In this document: positions 12,283 to 24,340 of the stretch, piece by piece
Layout: the number at the start of each line of letters is the position of its first letter
Position numbering within the stretch: position 1 is the first letter of the stretch
Origin: Paramecium tetraurelia
Lineage: Eukaryota; Ciliophora; Oligohymenophorea; Peniculida; Parameciidae
Length of the DNA: 64,000 nt
Direction of reading: 5' to 3'
Assembly: GCF_000165425.1 (NCBI RefSeq)
Contig: NW_001799624.1
Location: forward strand, 248,001-312,000
Made by a program: the position numbers and the translations under genes
The notes under the pieces: generated by a model
What the model was told of the DNA's origin: nothing
The model's database searches: none
Seen by the model: the letters and a program-made list of their open reading frames with translations, nothing else

Positions 12283-15200
12283 ATGTTAATTATCATATTA
12301 TTGTTTTAATATTGCAAGACTTTAGATATTGATTGTTAGAATAGTTCAACGATTAATGTTAATTAGTAGACTTACAACTACAATTCATAGTGTATACCCC
12401 CAACTTCATTAGAACTGAATTGTTAGTCTTAAGATAATTACGTAGAGTTGAATGTAGATTCTTCATAAATATGGAATTTAAATAATTTTACAACAAATTG
12501 TCATAGTGTGAAAATCAATACATCCACCATCAATATTGGTAATATAACTAGCAATCAAAAGAAGGCTGGATTTATTGAGAACAAATATATAATAATAATA
12601 GCATCAAAAGACTTTTCATTTCTTCCAAATACAAGAATGAATATGAAGAATTATTTACTTGGATTCTTTCTTAATAGCACATAAAATTATGCAATTATGG
12701 GATTGAATGTCATATCAAATAAAATTCTTTTTGTTTTTAATAATTCAGTGACTTTCGAATCATCATAATTTTTTATGATTACTTCAACTTGTACAAATAA
12801 TGTGAATATTCTACCAGGAATGATTAGCATTTTCAATGTCAATTTTGAGTCTATAGAAGATTACTTATTGCACAATTAATTTATCTACTTATAGTAACCA
12901 ACTCGTTTTACAGCCTTCTTTCAGGTATCTAATTACACTTTCTTTGTGTATACTAACTCTTACTTATAATTAAGTTCCACTTCAGTAAAAGCTAGTCAAA
13001 TAGGAATTTTAAATAATGGCACTATAATTTTGCAAAATAGTAATTTATCAACTTCATATTCTGGTTGTTATATAAACTAGGGGTACTTGAATAAGTTTAT
13101 TTATATATAGCAATGCAAGAGGTCCTGAGTTTATCAATTACAACTAAAAATGCTTTGCTAATGGTGGTTCTAATTCTGGATATGGAGGAATTGGATTGAA
13201 TGTTAGTAATTCATATCTAGGTGATTGTATATTCCTTACAAACTCGACTAGATTCATGTTTGATTTATACCCATACGGTTATCTAATAACAAATCTTTAT
13301 TAAGGATCTGGTGGCAGTTCTGTTAACTTATTAGAAATAGTCAAAGATTTTGGAGAAAATTATACCTAGAATTTCCAATATGGATTTGGTGGGGGTTCAA
13401 TATTTCTGTATGCGAATTCGTCTATCAGTATGGAATAATCTATTTTATCGGCGGATGGATCTCCAGGATATGTTGATAATACAACTAATAATAGTATTGG
13501 AGGAGGTGCAGGGGGATCTATCAAAATATACTCCACCTAGTTAATTAGTGATGAAAATTCTCTAATTTCATTGCAGGGAGGAGATAGTGATTAAAATGGT
13601 TTAGTAGGTGAAGGTGGAGGAGGAGTAATCTAATTTAAGTGTTTGTCTAGTCCATTGAGTCCTTTTCAATACTATGATTTAAATTCCTATTGTTCAAGCA
13701 GTAAATTTCTCGGAACCATAAAAAATGGTCCAGGTGTAAGAAACTAGAAGCTGAGTGCAGGTTTATTTGGGTAACATGGCAGTTTAGTTGAACCTTTATG
13801 TTCTCCTGGTTTTAGAGTAGAGAATTTCTCTTGTGTTCCATGTGATTATACTTCAAAGTAACAATTTTACTCTCTATGGTGGAGTTCATAATGTGTACCC
13901 TGTCCATATACATATGTATATATTTAATGTTGATAAATAGGGGAAATTTTCGTAGAATAATACATTTTGCAATTAAGCTCATATTTGCTAAACTTCAGAT
14001 TGCTGCTTCGAAGATTCCAAAATTCTTAGAAATACTGGAATATAATTGGTTGTTTTTATGATGTTGATCATTATGGGTTATATATTGAGAAGATAATATA
14101 AGAAGAAAGATTCTACAACTGAAAAAAACTTTAACTTTGAGAATGCAACTAAAGAAATCATTGCTGATAAGATAATCACTGAGAGTTTATAGGAAACTGA
14201 TTAGTTTGTATTAGGAGATCTAATGTATCATGCCCATAGAATACCAGTAATAGGCAATAATACTTTTCTCAACCCATGGTTCTTACATTCTGAACCACCA
14301 GTTGAAATTGACAAGGCAGTTAATAAAGAAGAGTATGAAAAGTTTGCTAAGAATTTTAATGAACTTGCTTCTTGGAGTAAGACTAATTACATTATTTTAA
14401 ACATTTTGGCTATTTTATATTATCCACTTTATTGGGGTTGGTAGACTAAAATAAAGAAGGACAAGTATAAACTGTTATCCGCTTTATTAAACAAAAATGA
14501 AATACCGAAATTCTGGAAATAATCATCAGATCAAACATATGGTAGATTTAAAATGACTAAAAGTGCAGATTACTCTCTTTTATATATAGATATATTTAAT
14601 TACAAGAATTGTGATTTAAAATATATTTATCTTACTTGCCCCTTCATTATTTATCTATCTGGTGAAGGTAATTACTTAAGACCTTTTTATCTATGTGAAT
14701 CAGATTAATTTTTAGTTTCTCTTTTCTTTGCTGTGAATTAGACTAAAAATTCTATTTAAAATAGATAAAATATATTGACTAATCTAGTCTGTAAGGATGA
14801 AAGAGAAGAAAACTCAAAGGAAATTAGAAGATTCTTAAAGAAATTCAACAAAGTAGCCATGACTTTAGATTTTGGAGCACTTGACAAGAGTTTCATATCA
14901 AACTTTTAGAGATTATTTGATTTATTAGAGAAGTGGAATAATTAGTTTTTTCAGAATCATAATGTGAAATTGCAATTATTGGTTGCTTAATTTCCATTTG
15001 ATTCTCAACATCAATCATCTACAATCACATTGATTGAAATGAAATAAGAAACTTAATTCAAAGAGTTCATGAGAGAGCTTCACAATAATGTTATCTTTCA
15101 AAAACTACAAGATGTCAAATTTGGTGTATTTATCTTTAATACAGAATAAGACCCTGCTGAGGTTGATTTACAATTAAAAAATCAAAAACTTAGTTTTAAT

Positions 15201-15901
15201 GATATTGAGGATTTTTCTATTAGGAATATTGAATATAACTATGATGATGAGGATGTAATTGATGTGGAACTGTTGAGAGAGTAGTTTTTGTCTAAAAGTA
15301 CTGAAAAGGATCATCAATAGATGGGACACACAAAACATTAGTTCAAATAAATAACTAAGAAGCAAAGTCAAAGACCCAATTCCTTCTCAAAAACCTATTA
15401 TCTCATTATTAGAATATTTGATTATATCAGATTCCAATCATTTTCTCACAAACGAACCTTTTTAGATAAGTATACACTCATCATCATGATTTGTATATTG
15501 ATCTTATTAGATAATGTAATACAGTATTAATATACTATTAGTTCTTATTATAGAGCATTTTAAGTTTAATCATAGGCAAGTATAATCAATTGTATTCTCC
15601 TGATGAATATTAAGAGGCAGATATTATGAGTTTGTAATTAATTTTATTCCCTTATCCACTAACTATAATACTATCGAATTTATTTGAATCAATCTGGGTA
15701 TTTATATATATAATTATGTTAGATACCAAGTTAATCCTATGGTATATTGAAATTGTATTTGATCTTTAATGCTATGGCTACTTTTCAGTATTTTGTGAGT
15801 TTGTTAATTTTTGTAAGCCATCCAAAATCCCAAATTTGCATTTAGGATGCCTTGACTTTTTTGTCATTTCTAATAAAAATCACATTGAATCAATTAAGTG
15901 A
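12283..15901 (+). CDS. Large glycine-rich, cysteine-containing multi-pass membrane protein (1,176 aa)
   Basis: The N-terminus MLIIILLFQYC is a signal peptide. The extracellular part of roughly 530 residues is Asn/Ser-rich. It contains a Gly-rich stretch (GFGGGSIFLYANSS, SIGGGAGGSIKIYS, GEGGGGVIQF) and then paired cysteines (CSPGFRVENFSCVPC, CVPCPYTY) like GCC2/ephrin-receptor-type modules. A helix LVVFMMLIIMGYIL crosses the membrane. A long cytoplasmic region carries a further hydrophobic segment (IILNILAILYYPLYWGW), and two or three more sit at the C-terminus. Introns: 13083-13110, 13916-13940, 15580-15614; the spliced frame is exactly 1,177 codons. It resembles large ciliate-specific surface proteins of unknown function. 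Sensing or adhesion is only a guess. Confidence 0.8.
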
Positions 15902-15992
15902 GAGATTAATACCCATGAGTACCAAATTAAATTAATTGAGCAATGAAAAATAAATATGATTATTAATAATATAAAATATACTTGTATACGAA

Positions 15993-18900
15993 ATGCAAAT
16001 CACTTAAGATATGTTTAAATGGTTGAAGTCACTAAATGTAATCTAAAATGGAATTCCAAAATAAAATGGGAGAATGGAATTAGATCCTGAAACCACATCA
16101 GCCTTCTACAACGGTTTCAAGATGTCAGAACTTTTAGATAAATTAACAGGTGCCTACAATTAATAAGTCAAAATACAAACCAATCCCACAGCTAGATTGT
16201 ATAATTGGAATATAATCACAGAACGATTACATTAAATTAAAGTGGAATTGGATACTGAAATTAAGAAATTAATTATTGATGGTGATTTAGAAATGATTGT
16301 TGAAGTCTTAAAAGATATACAATCCAAATTTGTTAAAGAAGTCTCCTCCAAAATTGATAACCAAAAGAAAACTTTTGATATTGAAACTCTCAATTCTGCA
16401 AAACCAATCAGTTCTTGTGAAACCGTATTAGAATTTGTAATAGTAGCCTTGAGTCAGAATCTCATCTTGAAACCAAAATAATCACAATAGTTACTCAATA
16501 ACAATTTCAAATTGCTCACACATGTCTTTATCAAAGGAGTCAAAGGGTAGTACATTTAATTAGTAACACTCCTCTAAGAAACATACAATAATATGCCCAG
16601 ATTAATTGAACTCTTAAGGGATGAAGAACATCAAATTGGATTCTTTGTTTCATTCCTTAAACTCTCCATATTCTCTAAAGACTCAGAAGTGGTTCATTGG
16701 GGATTACGATTGCTTGGTAAATTAGCATACGATCTAGCATAATTTGACTTGCTGTTTCATATGTTCTAATGGTTATTAAGTATTTAATAGTATCGATCTA
16801 TTTAGGTTCTGGATTATCTAGTCTGATTATAACACTCTAAAGATAACCCTAAATTGGCTGAACCACTTGCAACTGCCTTATCTTAAATTGCAAATTATGA
16901 TTATAGTCAAGTATTTGGACAATAGAAGTATTTTGAGAATCAAATATTCATATATTGAATTTTATGGAGCTTTGATTCCTTATTTAAATTGCGATGTATT
17001 TAGAAATACTATTGATTTAGCTTATCAATTACAATTATGAATAATAAATTCAGATAGCCATAAGATTAAGTGATAACCAAAGTACAAGAGATGAAAAGAA
17101 TGTGGCCATCCAATTTCTATGCAATGCATGGATCCATTATAATGCATTTCTGGAATAAAATATGTAATATCAATAATCCATTTTGGCAATGCTTTAAAGA
17201 ACAGCCAAGGATAGTTCAACAATATTGAAAACTTACTCTATTACATAGGCATTCAAATTACTGGACGGACTGGCTCAAAAGAAAGTGATCACAGCTGTAT
17301 CTGTGTATAAGAAGTTGATTTCAATTCTGATTGAGAGTCAGAATAATGAATATATTGTAAGATAATTCTCCTACATTATTCAAAAATATCCTAGCATTCC
17401 AATAGAATTGCTGATTGATGGTTTAATTAAGAATCAACACCTAAATATATCTGATTGTGACATTTATTATGTACTAAGTGCACATCAGAATTTAAAAGTA
17501 TAATCAGCAATAACAATGTTAGAATTATTAATCAGGATTTACAATAGCAGTGTCTTATTTTAAAGTGCTTTGTTTCCAACAATACAATAAATCATTTAAA
17601 AGTTCATAGAACTTTCAGAATTTTAAGAATACATGAATAGGATGTCTCAGACATGTTTAAATTTATATGTTAATTCTGTCAGGTCTAAGAAGACAACTAC
17701 TACTCTCACCAATTATTAAGATGATTCTGTTGTTAATTCTTAAAGAAGAGCTCAAACTATATAATTATTTAAATACATCATCTAATTGAGATGTTTCTAG
17801 ATGAACAATATGCTTAAACCATTATTTGTTGGAGCACATCTAGAACTTAGAAGTATCGAAAATAGGGACAACAAGGGTATCCTGTAATTGTTGTAAATGC
17901 TTGGTGATCCAAATACTATTGTTGATGAATATGTGACCAAAGATCAGCAGATGACATCTCAATTATTTCTCGAAAAGAAAATGCAGTAAATGGAAGGTAG
18001 TTAATCATAAGCCTTGGAAGATTAATACCTTTAGAAGAATAAGAAATTATTTGAAAAAGAAGAAGATCTAGTCAAATCATTATTATTGGAAGAAAAGAAT
18101 GAATCTAAGAATCTTCAATAAACAAAAAAGAAGAAAAGAAACTATGACTTTGATGAATTCTAATGTGTCTACGAAGAAGGAGAATTAGCATATAAACCTT
18201 AAGATGTTGTATTGATTGATTTTTCATTTGAAGAAGATGTTGATAGAGAATCAATGAATATTGCAATTAAACATTTTTCAAAAACCTTCAGATATTTGTT
18301 TAATAAATATGCATCCACTCCCTAAGAGGCTGCAAAGAATAGATTAAGAAGTTTGGATCAAAGCCAATTGGAATTGAGATCATCTGATATTGTTAAGATA
18401 CTTTAAGACTATGAAATCTTCAATTTCAGTACATATGAGGAGATCATAAATCTTGTTGCCACTGTGAATCATAAGTTTAATCTATTCAGTTTGAGTTCTC
18501 AAATTAGATAACTTCCATAAGACAATCAAACTGAAAAATAATCATCTATTTCAGCTACTACTTCTAGAACAGTCAATTACAAATTAGATTTCGAGAATTT
18601 CAAAAAGTTTCTTATATAATTTGCTGTCCTTATTTTTGGTAGACCTCCTAAAGATTTTAGGAAGATGCCTTCTGGTCATGTTTTGGTTGAATTCTTTAAA
18701 TATTTCTCCTTTGTTGCCAGAAGAAGGAATGACAATCATCTCATTTTTGATGATCCTGATGGTGTCACTACTGTGGCTGATAAAAGTACAATCCAAAAGT
18801 GGAATGCCTAATTATTGTAGAATCCAAATATAGAAGTACCTACTGAAACTAGATTAAAGAAAGTATAAATTGAAAGAGTCTCTTTACATTATTAAATGAG

Positions 18901-20580
18901 AGATGTAATGAAAAATCTAAATAAATCCTATTTAACTTGTTTCGAAATTGTCAATGAACTCATCTAATCTAAATTTAAGTAATTTAATTAATATTTAAAA
19001 TAGAACCAATATTGTTGAGCCAACATTCAAAATCAATCTCATTTATGAAGTCAAACCAATTGCAGCTAAAGGAGTTCATTCAGAATTTAAGGTAGACCCT
19101 TTGGCTGAGAAATAAGAACAATTAAAGAATTCTCTCTCTCTATTGCCTATAGAAAAATAAGAGTTTATGAATAGATCCTTAGATTTGTCTTAATTGTCTG
19201 AAGAGAAGATAATCAACAAGAGTATAGTTGAAAAGATAGTATCGATGTAGGAAGAAGCTTTGAAGAAAGAATTGAAGGATTTAAAATGGCAAAAAAGAAA
19301 GGATTACCTTGATAAACAATAAGATAGAATTTAATAATTTAAAGAGAAGAAGGAAGAAATAAGGTTTAATGAATCTCAAGTAGTTGGAGAGTAATTGAGA
19401 GATTAAAAGCCTAGGCATATCAATTATATGAATAACTTAAAAAAAGAATATAGAAAGAATTAATCTGAAGTGGTTATTAAAAGTTCATTACCATAATAAG
19501 ACGAGAGGAAGGATTCTCCAAAGAAAAAGGGATAATAACCATAATAAGATAATAAATAAAAGCAATAACCTTTACCGGCAGAAAAGAAACCAGCAAAAGA
19601 AGACAAGGCTGAACAAAGGTTTAAAGCAAGAACAGCTGAAATGGCAGCTCATTATAAAACATCTTTAGAGAAGAAGGAAAGATTGAATGAGAAATTCTAG
19701 AACTTTTATAAAGATCCAAAAGTCTAAGCTGAATTTAAACATTTTAGATCATCTGGAAGTGTGGTATTAATTAAAAATATATATTGAGGCATTTAATCAT
19801 TACCTTAAGTATTCTGATGCTTGGAATTATAGTGGGAAAAAGATCGTATTGCAAGGTTGGTTAGATTTTGCAAATGCTTTCAATTTAATGTAGGTGTTCA
19901 GTGAAGAATAATTAATAAAGGTGTTTACGAATACATTGAAACAAAAGAACTATGTTGCTCATAGAGAAGCAGTCTAAAAGAATTTAAAATATCAAGATGA
20001 AATAGGGTTAACATATTTTGAATTTGAATATGTGTTATTGAAAATAGCCATTATGGGTCAGGAATACTTCAATGCAATTTAAAGTGGTAAGAAATTGGAT
20101 GATAATTTAAAATAACTAATCATATACAAGGAGAAACAAAGTAAAAAACCAAAAATTAAACACAAATATGTTGAAATGTTGGAGGACAATATGAATAAGA
20201 CTACTAGCTTCACCTTAGCAGCCTGTTTGGCATACTTGGATATCCCATAGAATAAGGATCTGTTTGCTGGTAAATTGAGATCAATTGAAGGAGATGATAT
20301 TATAGAGGAGACAAAGCCAAAACATTAATCTGTTGGTAGATATTTAAATTAAAGTTGATTAGACATGCAATCATTGAAAAAGAGATAGGGATTGCCAGAG
20401 AGTCCACAGGTAAAGAAGAACAGTAAATGGTCAGAGCCAGGAACACATGGTAAACCAGGACAGGAGAAGAAATCAATGACAGATTCTCAACTTAAGTTAC
20501 CTTATCTTCCAAAGGATGCCAAGAGTAAAGAGTTACTGGAAATTACGAAGAAGTGGGAAGAGGAGAGGAAGAAAAAGTGA
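15993..20580 (+). CDS. Large protein with an N-terminal CH-like domain and helical repeats (about 1,487 aa), possibly ciliary
   Basis: Residues 1-110 (QDMFKWLKSL, YNGFKMSELLDKLTG, NPTARLYNWNIITERL, MIVEVLKDIQ) follow the pattern of the calponin-homology-like domain of SPEF1/SPEF2-type axonemal proteins. Residues 150-800 look like ARM/HEAT-type helices. A charged, lysine-rich section follows, then a C-terminal globular block and a basic tail. Introns at 16821-16842, 16996-17020, 18979-19003, 19764-19788 and 20336-20362 give exactly 1,488 codons. The last intron is 27 nt and carries the in-frame TGA that would otherwise end the protein at 20358; splicing joins what looks like a separate 71-codon frame at 20365. 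A ciliary role is inference from the CH-like domain only. Confidence 0.75.
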
Positions 20581-20606
20581 TTCAGTTTTATTAATATATA
20601 TTAATA

Positions 20607-21769
20607 ATGAACAATTTAAGAAGCTGTTTATAATCAGAATAGGCTTATAGGGAAACAAAAGAATATAAGGATAATATAGAAGATGAGTATGTAAATTCTT
20701 AATAAACGTAGGGCTACTTTGAGATATGTGTTGGAGACCATTGAAGAGATTCTTTATTGTAAATAATCAGAGCCTATAGAGATGGTTTTAGGGATGAGAG
20801 TAAGTCTGTTGGTTTGATTTAGCTGAGCAGTTAATAAAAGAACTAATGGATCTTCATCATGAGTGTGTATTGGATGGAGTCACAAGGAATATAGTGTAAT
20901 TGATTGAAGAGATCATCAAAGGGGATTAGAAGAAGAGAGAGAGAGGGAAGTACTATTTCAGCGAGAACCCAGGTAGTTTAATGTAGAAAATTAGATTAAT
21001 AATTGATGCTTTTAGGGAATACTCTTGTGAGATTATCATTGGAGAGCATATTTGTTTGGAATTTATGGCATCCACATAATCCAGTGATCAGTCAAATGTA
21101 TGGAGAGATCTATGGCTTAGATATTAGAGATTGAAACAGAGTGGAGTAGAGTTCCCTAAGTTACACTATTTCAACGCTTAGAAAGTCAAGGAATATTATA
21201 TGCTAGTCAAAGAGAATTCAAAGAATGGAACCTTATGTAGACAACAGTCTTCAGTCTTGAATGAATAATGTTTCGAATAATTAAAACAGGCTATTGAAAG
21301 AAGTTAATTTAACAATGGGAAATTGCATGAGATCAATGAAGAATTAAAATGTAAATACTGGACTATTTATAGAGATCAAAACTGTCAATGAAAACCAGAA
21401 ACTCTTCATTGAGAACTTTGACAAAGCCTATTAAGATTATCTTGTTAACAAATAGTTGGAGTAATTTAATAACTAAATTCATTCGATGTAATTATGTAAT
21501 TGACTTTAGTTGTTAAGAATACGACGAATTCCAAACTTATCAGAATAAAAACAATCAACTATGCAGTTATTCTACAGATAAATAGAGCAATCACATCTCC
21601 AGAACTGTTAGTGTACTTTCCCTTTTATTTATTGTAGTATCAAAATTCTCAACACAAAAACAATCAATCCATTGAAAAACTACTCCAAGAAAACGATATC
21701 ATCCAAGCTCAAATCCAAAGTTTTGAAATACCAAAAGCCTCTACTAAAATATAAGATTAATATTATTGA
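20607..21769 (+). CDS. Hypothetical protein (about 349 aa), mostly helical
   Basis: The ATG at 20607 begins MNNLRSCLQSEQAYRE. Five introns (25, 19, 22, 22 and 25 nt) restore one frame of exactly 350 codons to TGA 21767-21769. The 19-nt one near 20798 is the least certain, but its length is what the frame requires. The middle of the protein is globular (IDAFREYSCEIIIGEHICLE; VWRDLWLRYQRLKQSG) and the C-terminal third is Gln/Asn-rich coiled coil. I recognise no family. The gene starts 26 bp after the preceding stop and ends 33 bp before the stomatin gene, all on the plus strand. Confidence 0.6.
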
Positions 21770-21802
21770 GTATATTCTATATTATTAATATTTTCTTCAA
21801 TT

Positions 21803-22838
21803 ATGATAAGTGACTCCATCTCCTTTGAAAAAGAATTGGAAATCAAAAAAAAGAGAGAGTCTAGGAAAGAGAGATCCAAATTTGATGACATTATGTATTA
21901 CCTCAATTTCTAACTTCAGAGAAGAAAATGAAAATTAGAAAATGACATGTTACGAAAGTACTCTTAATTGTCTTGGTTCATGTTTTGGGACTTTAAGAGC
22001 ATGGATGCCCTGCTGTTTTTGTTGTTGTCCTTATCCATATTATCTCATAACGTAAGGGTAGAAAGGATTACTTCAGAAATTTGGTAAATATCAAAGAACT
22101 TTGGAGTCTGGTCTTCATGAAATTAACCCGTAATTTATTTATTCATTTTTCATTCTTAGATTTACCGATAGAGTGATTCCAGTCAGCACCAAGACTTTGT
22201 ATAATTATCAAATTATATTTCAGTATCATAGATTTAGAAAGATAACTTGTCTTAACTAAGGATAATATAACTGTCAACATTGACACCATTGTCTACTATC
22301 GAGTTGTGGATGTCATGAAGTCTGCATATAGAGTTAAAATGATTGTTGAAGCAGTAAAGGAAATCACTTATGCTGTAATCATGCACCCTTCTATTCCCAT
22401 AGACTTTACGTACCATTTGTGGAGAACACACCTTATAGGACATTATTGAGAATAGATAGAAGATAGCAGATGAAATTGAAGGATTTATTTTTGACGTAGT
22501 TTCTGAGTGGGGTATTCATTTATTATTATTAAGGTATTTATTTGGAGCATATTTTCATTAAGGATATGTTAATGAATGATGAATTGCAAAGCTCATTATC
22601 TAATGCTCCAAAAGCTTAAAGACTTGCTTAATCCAAAATTATTTCAGCTCAAGTATTTTATATATCAAATCTATAGAGTGACGTCGCTGCTGCCAAATTA
22701 TTGAGAGAAGCTGCTGATATGTTGGACTCTAAAGCTGCCATGTAGATCAGGTATTTTGAAACCGTGTAATTGATTGCCAAAAATAAAAACCCAAAAATAC
22801 TTTTTCTATCTATGGATTAATAAAATCAAAAAAAATGA
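21803..22838 (+). CDS. Stomatin-family (SPFH/band 7) membrane protein (293 aa)
   Basis: Six introns of 22-30 nt give exactly 294 codons. After an acidic/basic N-terminus of about 30 residues comes a Cys cluster (WMPCCFCCCPYPYYLI), a likely palmitoylated membrane hairpin. The SPFH domain follows: GQKGLLQKFGKYQRTLESGL, TKTLFIIDLERQLVLTKDNI, VNIDTIVYYRVVDVMKSAY, TLRTICGEHTLQDIIENR. The stomatin C-terminal helix is also present (AQRLAQSKIISAQSDVAAAKL, LREAADMLDSKAAMQIRYFE). Stomatins oligomerise at the cytoplasmic face of membranes, bind cholesterol or sterol-like lipids and regulate channels. Compared with animal stomatin the domain order is complete. Confidence 0.92.
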
Positions 22839-22865
22839 TTAATATATATATATTTTTAGAAATAC

Positions 22866-23173
22866 ATGTTAAAATAGATTATTTTACTCTTATTTATTAC
22901 GTCCATTCTTACAATTGACTGCGATTATTGTAAAGCTGAATTATTAGATAGTCTAAGGGTAATTTCTATTATTGATAATAGGTCAAAACGGATAGTGTAA
23001 TTGTTAAATGTTTAGATTCTGATTTCTCTAAGAATCCTATTGGAACCATATTTGGGAATTGTCTTTCTATCTAAGGAGTTGATCCCTCAAAAATCAAGCA
23101 ACTAGTATCCTGTATAACCTCTAATTGCTGGGATCAATGGATTAATCAAAAAAATGAATAGTTTTTATTCTGA
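22866..23173 (+). CDS. Small secreted cysteine-containing protein (94 aa)
   Basis: The ATG at 22866 begins MLKQIILLLFITSILT, a signal peptide. The mature part of about 75 residues has six cysteines (CDYC, KCLD, GNCLS, SCITSNCW), enough for three disulfides. One 23-nt intron at 22959-22981 carries an in-frame TGA. The spliced frame is 95 codons. No family is recognised. Small secreted Cys-rich proteins in ciliates include pheromone-like and saposin-like peptides, but the spacing here matches neither pattern well enough to call. Confidence 0.6.
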
Positions 23174-23257
23174 AATTGTTATTAATATATTATTTTACTA
23201 ATTTAATTTCTTTATTCAGACCTATGATCTAAAATTATATTTAATAATATCTTAATT

Positions 23258-24075
23258 ATGAATATTCAAGATAATTTAATACTTCTAAACCATGAATTAC
23301 ACATTTCCAATAATAAGCTCTAACTTCGAGTTGAAGTACTCTCACAACAAAACAATTTATTAAAAAAGAAACTTGTAGAGTAGCACAACATTACCAATCA
23401 AATTCAATCCTTACAAAATGAAAACAATCAACTCAAATAGGACATCTTGGCACTCCAAGAAACACTATTCAATTTATAGACAGAGAAAAATAATGAAATT
23501 GAACAATCCTACTCTTCTATGCTTCAAACCTTGTCAAAGGAAAATGAAAAGGAACTCGCTTACTTAAAACAAGAATACAAGGATCACATTTATAAATTAC
23601 AGTAAGAAAAAAACTAATTGTTTGAATAAGCAGTTTCTATGGGCATTTAAAATTAAACAGCAAAGAATTTAGAGTTGTAAACTACTAAAATCATCTAAAT
23701 CGCTTAAAAATTAGAGTAACTTTTATATCCATTTTATTATAGGAAAATATTATGCGAATCGCCTTAGAATTAAGAAAGTAAAAAAGAGAAAGTTAATTCT
23801 GCTAGAGAAATTTACGATAATTTGATTAATTAATTAAATACAGACTTAAATAAAAATTAGAAGGACTATGAAAAATGTGACAAATTTTATCAGTAATCAC
23901 TTCATATAAATTTATTAGTACTCCGACTGTAGCTAAGAATCCCAATTCAACCAAATAAAAAGATAGACCAATCAATTTTACTAAATTGTTATCTCTGACT
24001 CGAACTAATGAGTCCCCTAGAAGTTAAGCTTATTTAAATCCCATTTCATTATAAACTGGAAACAAAAAGTGTTGA
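23258..24075 (+). CDS. Coiled-coil protein (about 254 aa)
   Basis: The ATG at 23258 (MNIQDNLILLNHELHIS) opens a Gln/Glu/Leu-rich coiled coil of about 200 residues. A basic, Ser/Pro/Asn-rich tail follows (STKQKDRPINFTKLLSLTR). A 26-nt intron near 23898-23923 removes an early TGA at 23996 and joins the tail. A second likely intron of 27 nt near 23718-23744 is a multiple of three. The stop is TGA 24073-24075. The function is unknown. Confidence 0.65.
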
Positions 24076-24340
24076 TTTCATTATAATAATTATTATATTA
24101 TTTTTGAGTATTAACTTATATTTCTCTTCACTTAAACTATAATTTATACATTTACATTCTAAATTTTTAATAATCATGAAAATTAAATTTGAGAGAAGTT
24201 AATAATAGTTATTCTAAAAATTGAAGATATTATTAATTTAGATATTGTTGTTTAATCAAAACACATTTATATATTTAGATCTGAAGTTTTCTAATTGCAA
24301 TAACTTACATAGTCTTTATGATATATATTATTTTATCATA

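Noticed and set aside
20365-20580. A separate 71-codon gene right after the CH-like gene
   Set aside because: Only 6 bp would separate it from the upstream stop, and a 27-nt intron with an in-frame TGA joins it in frame to the upstream gene.
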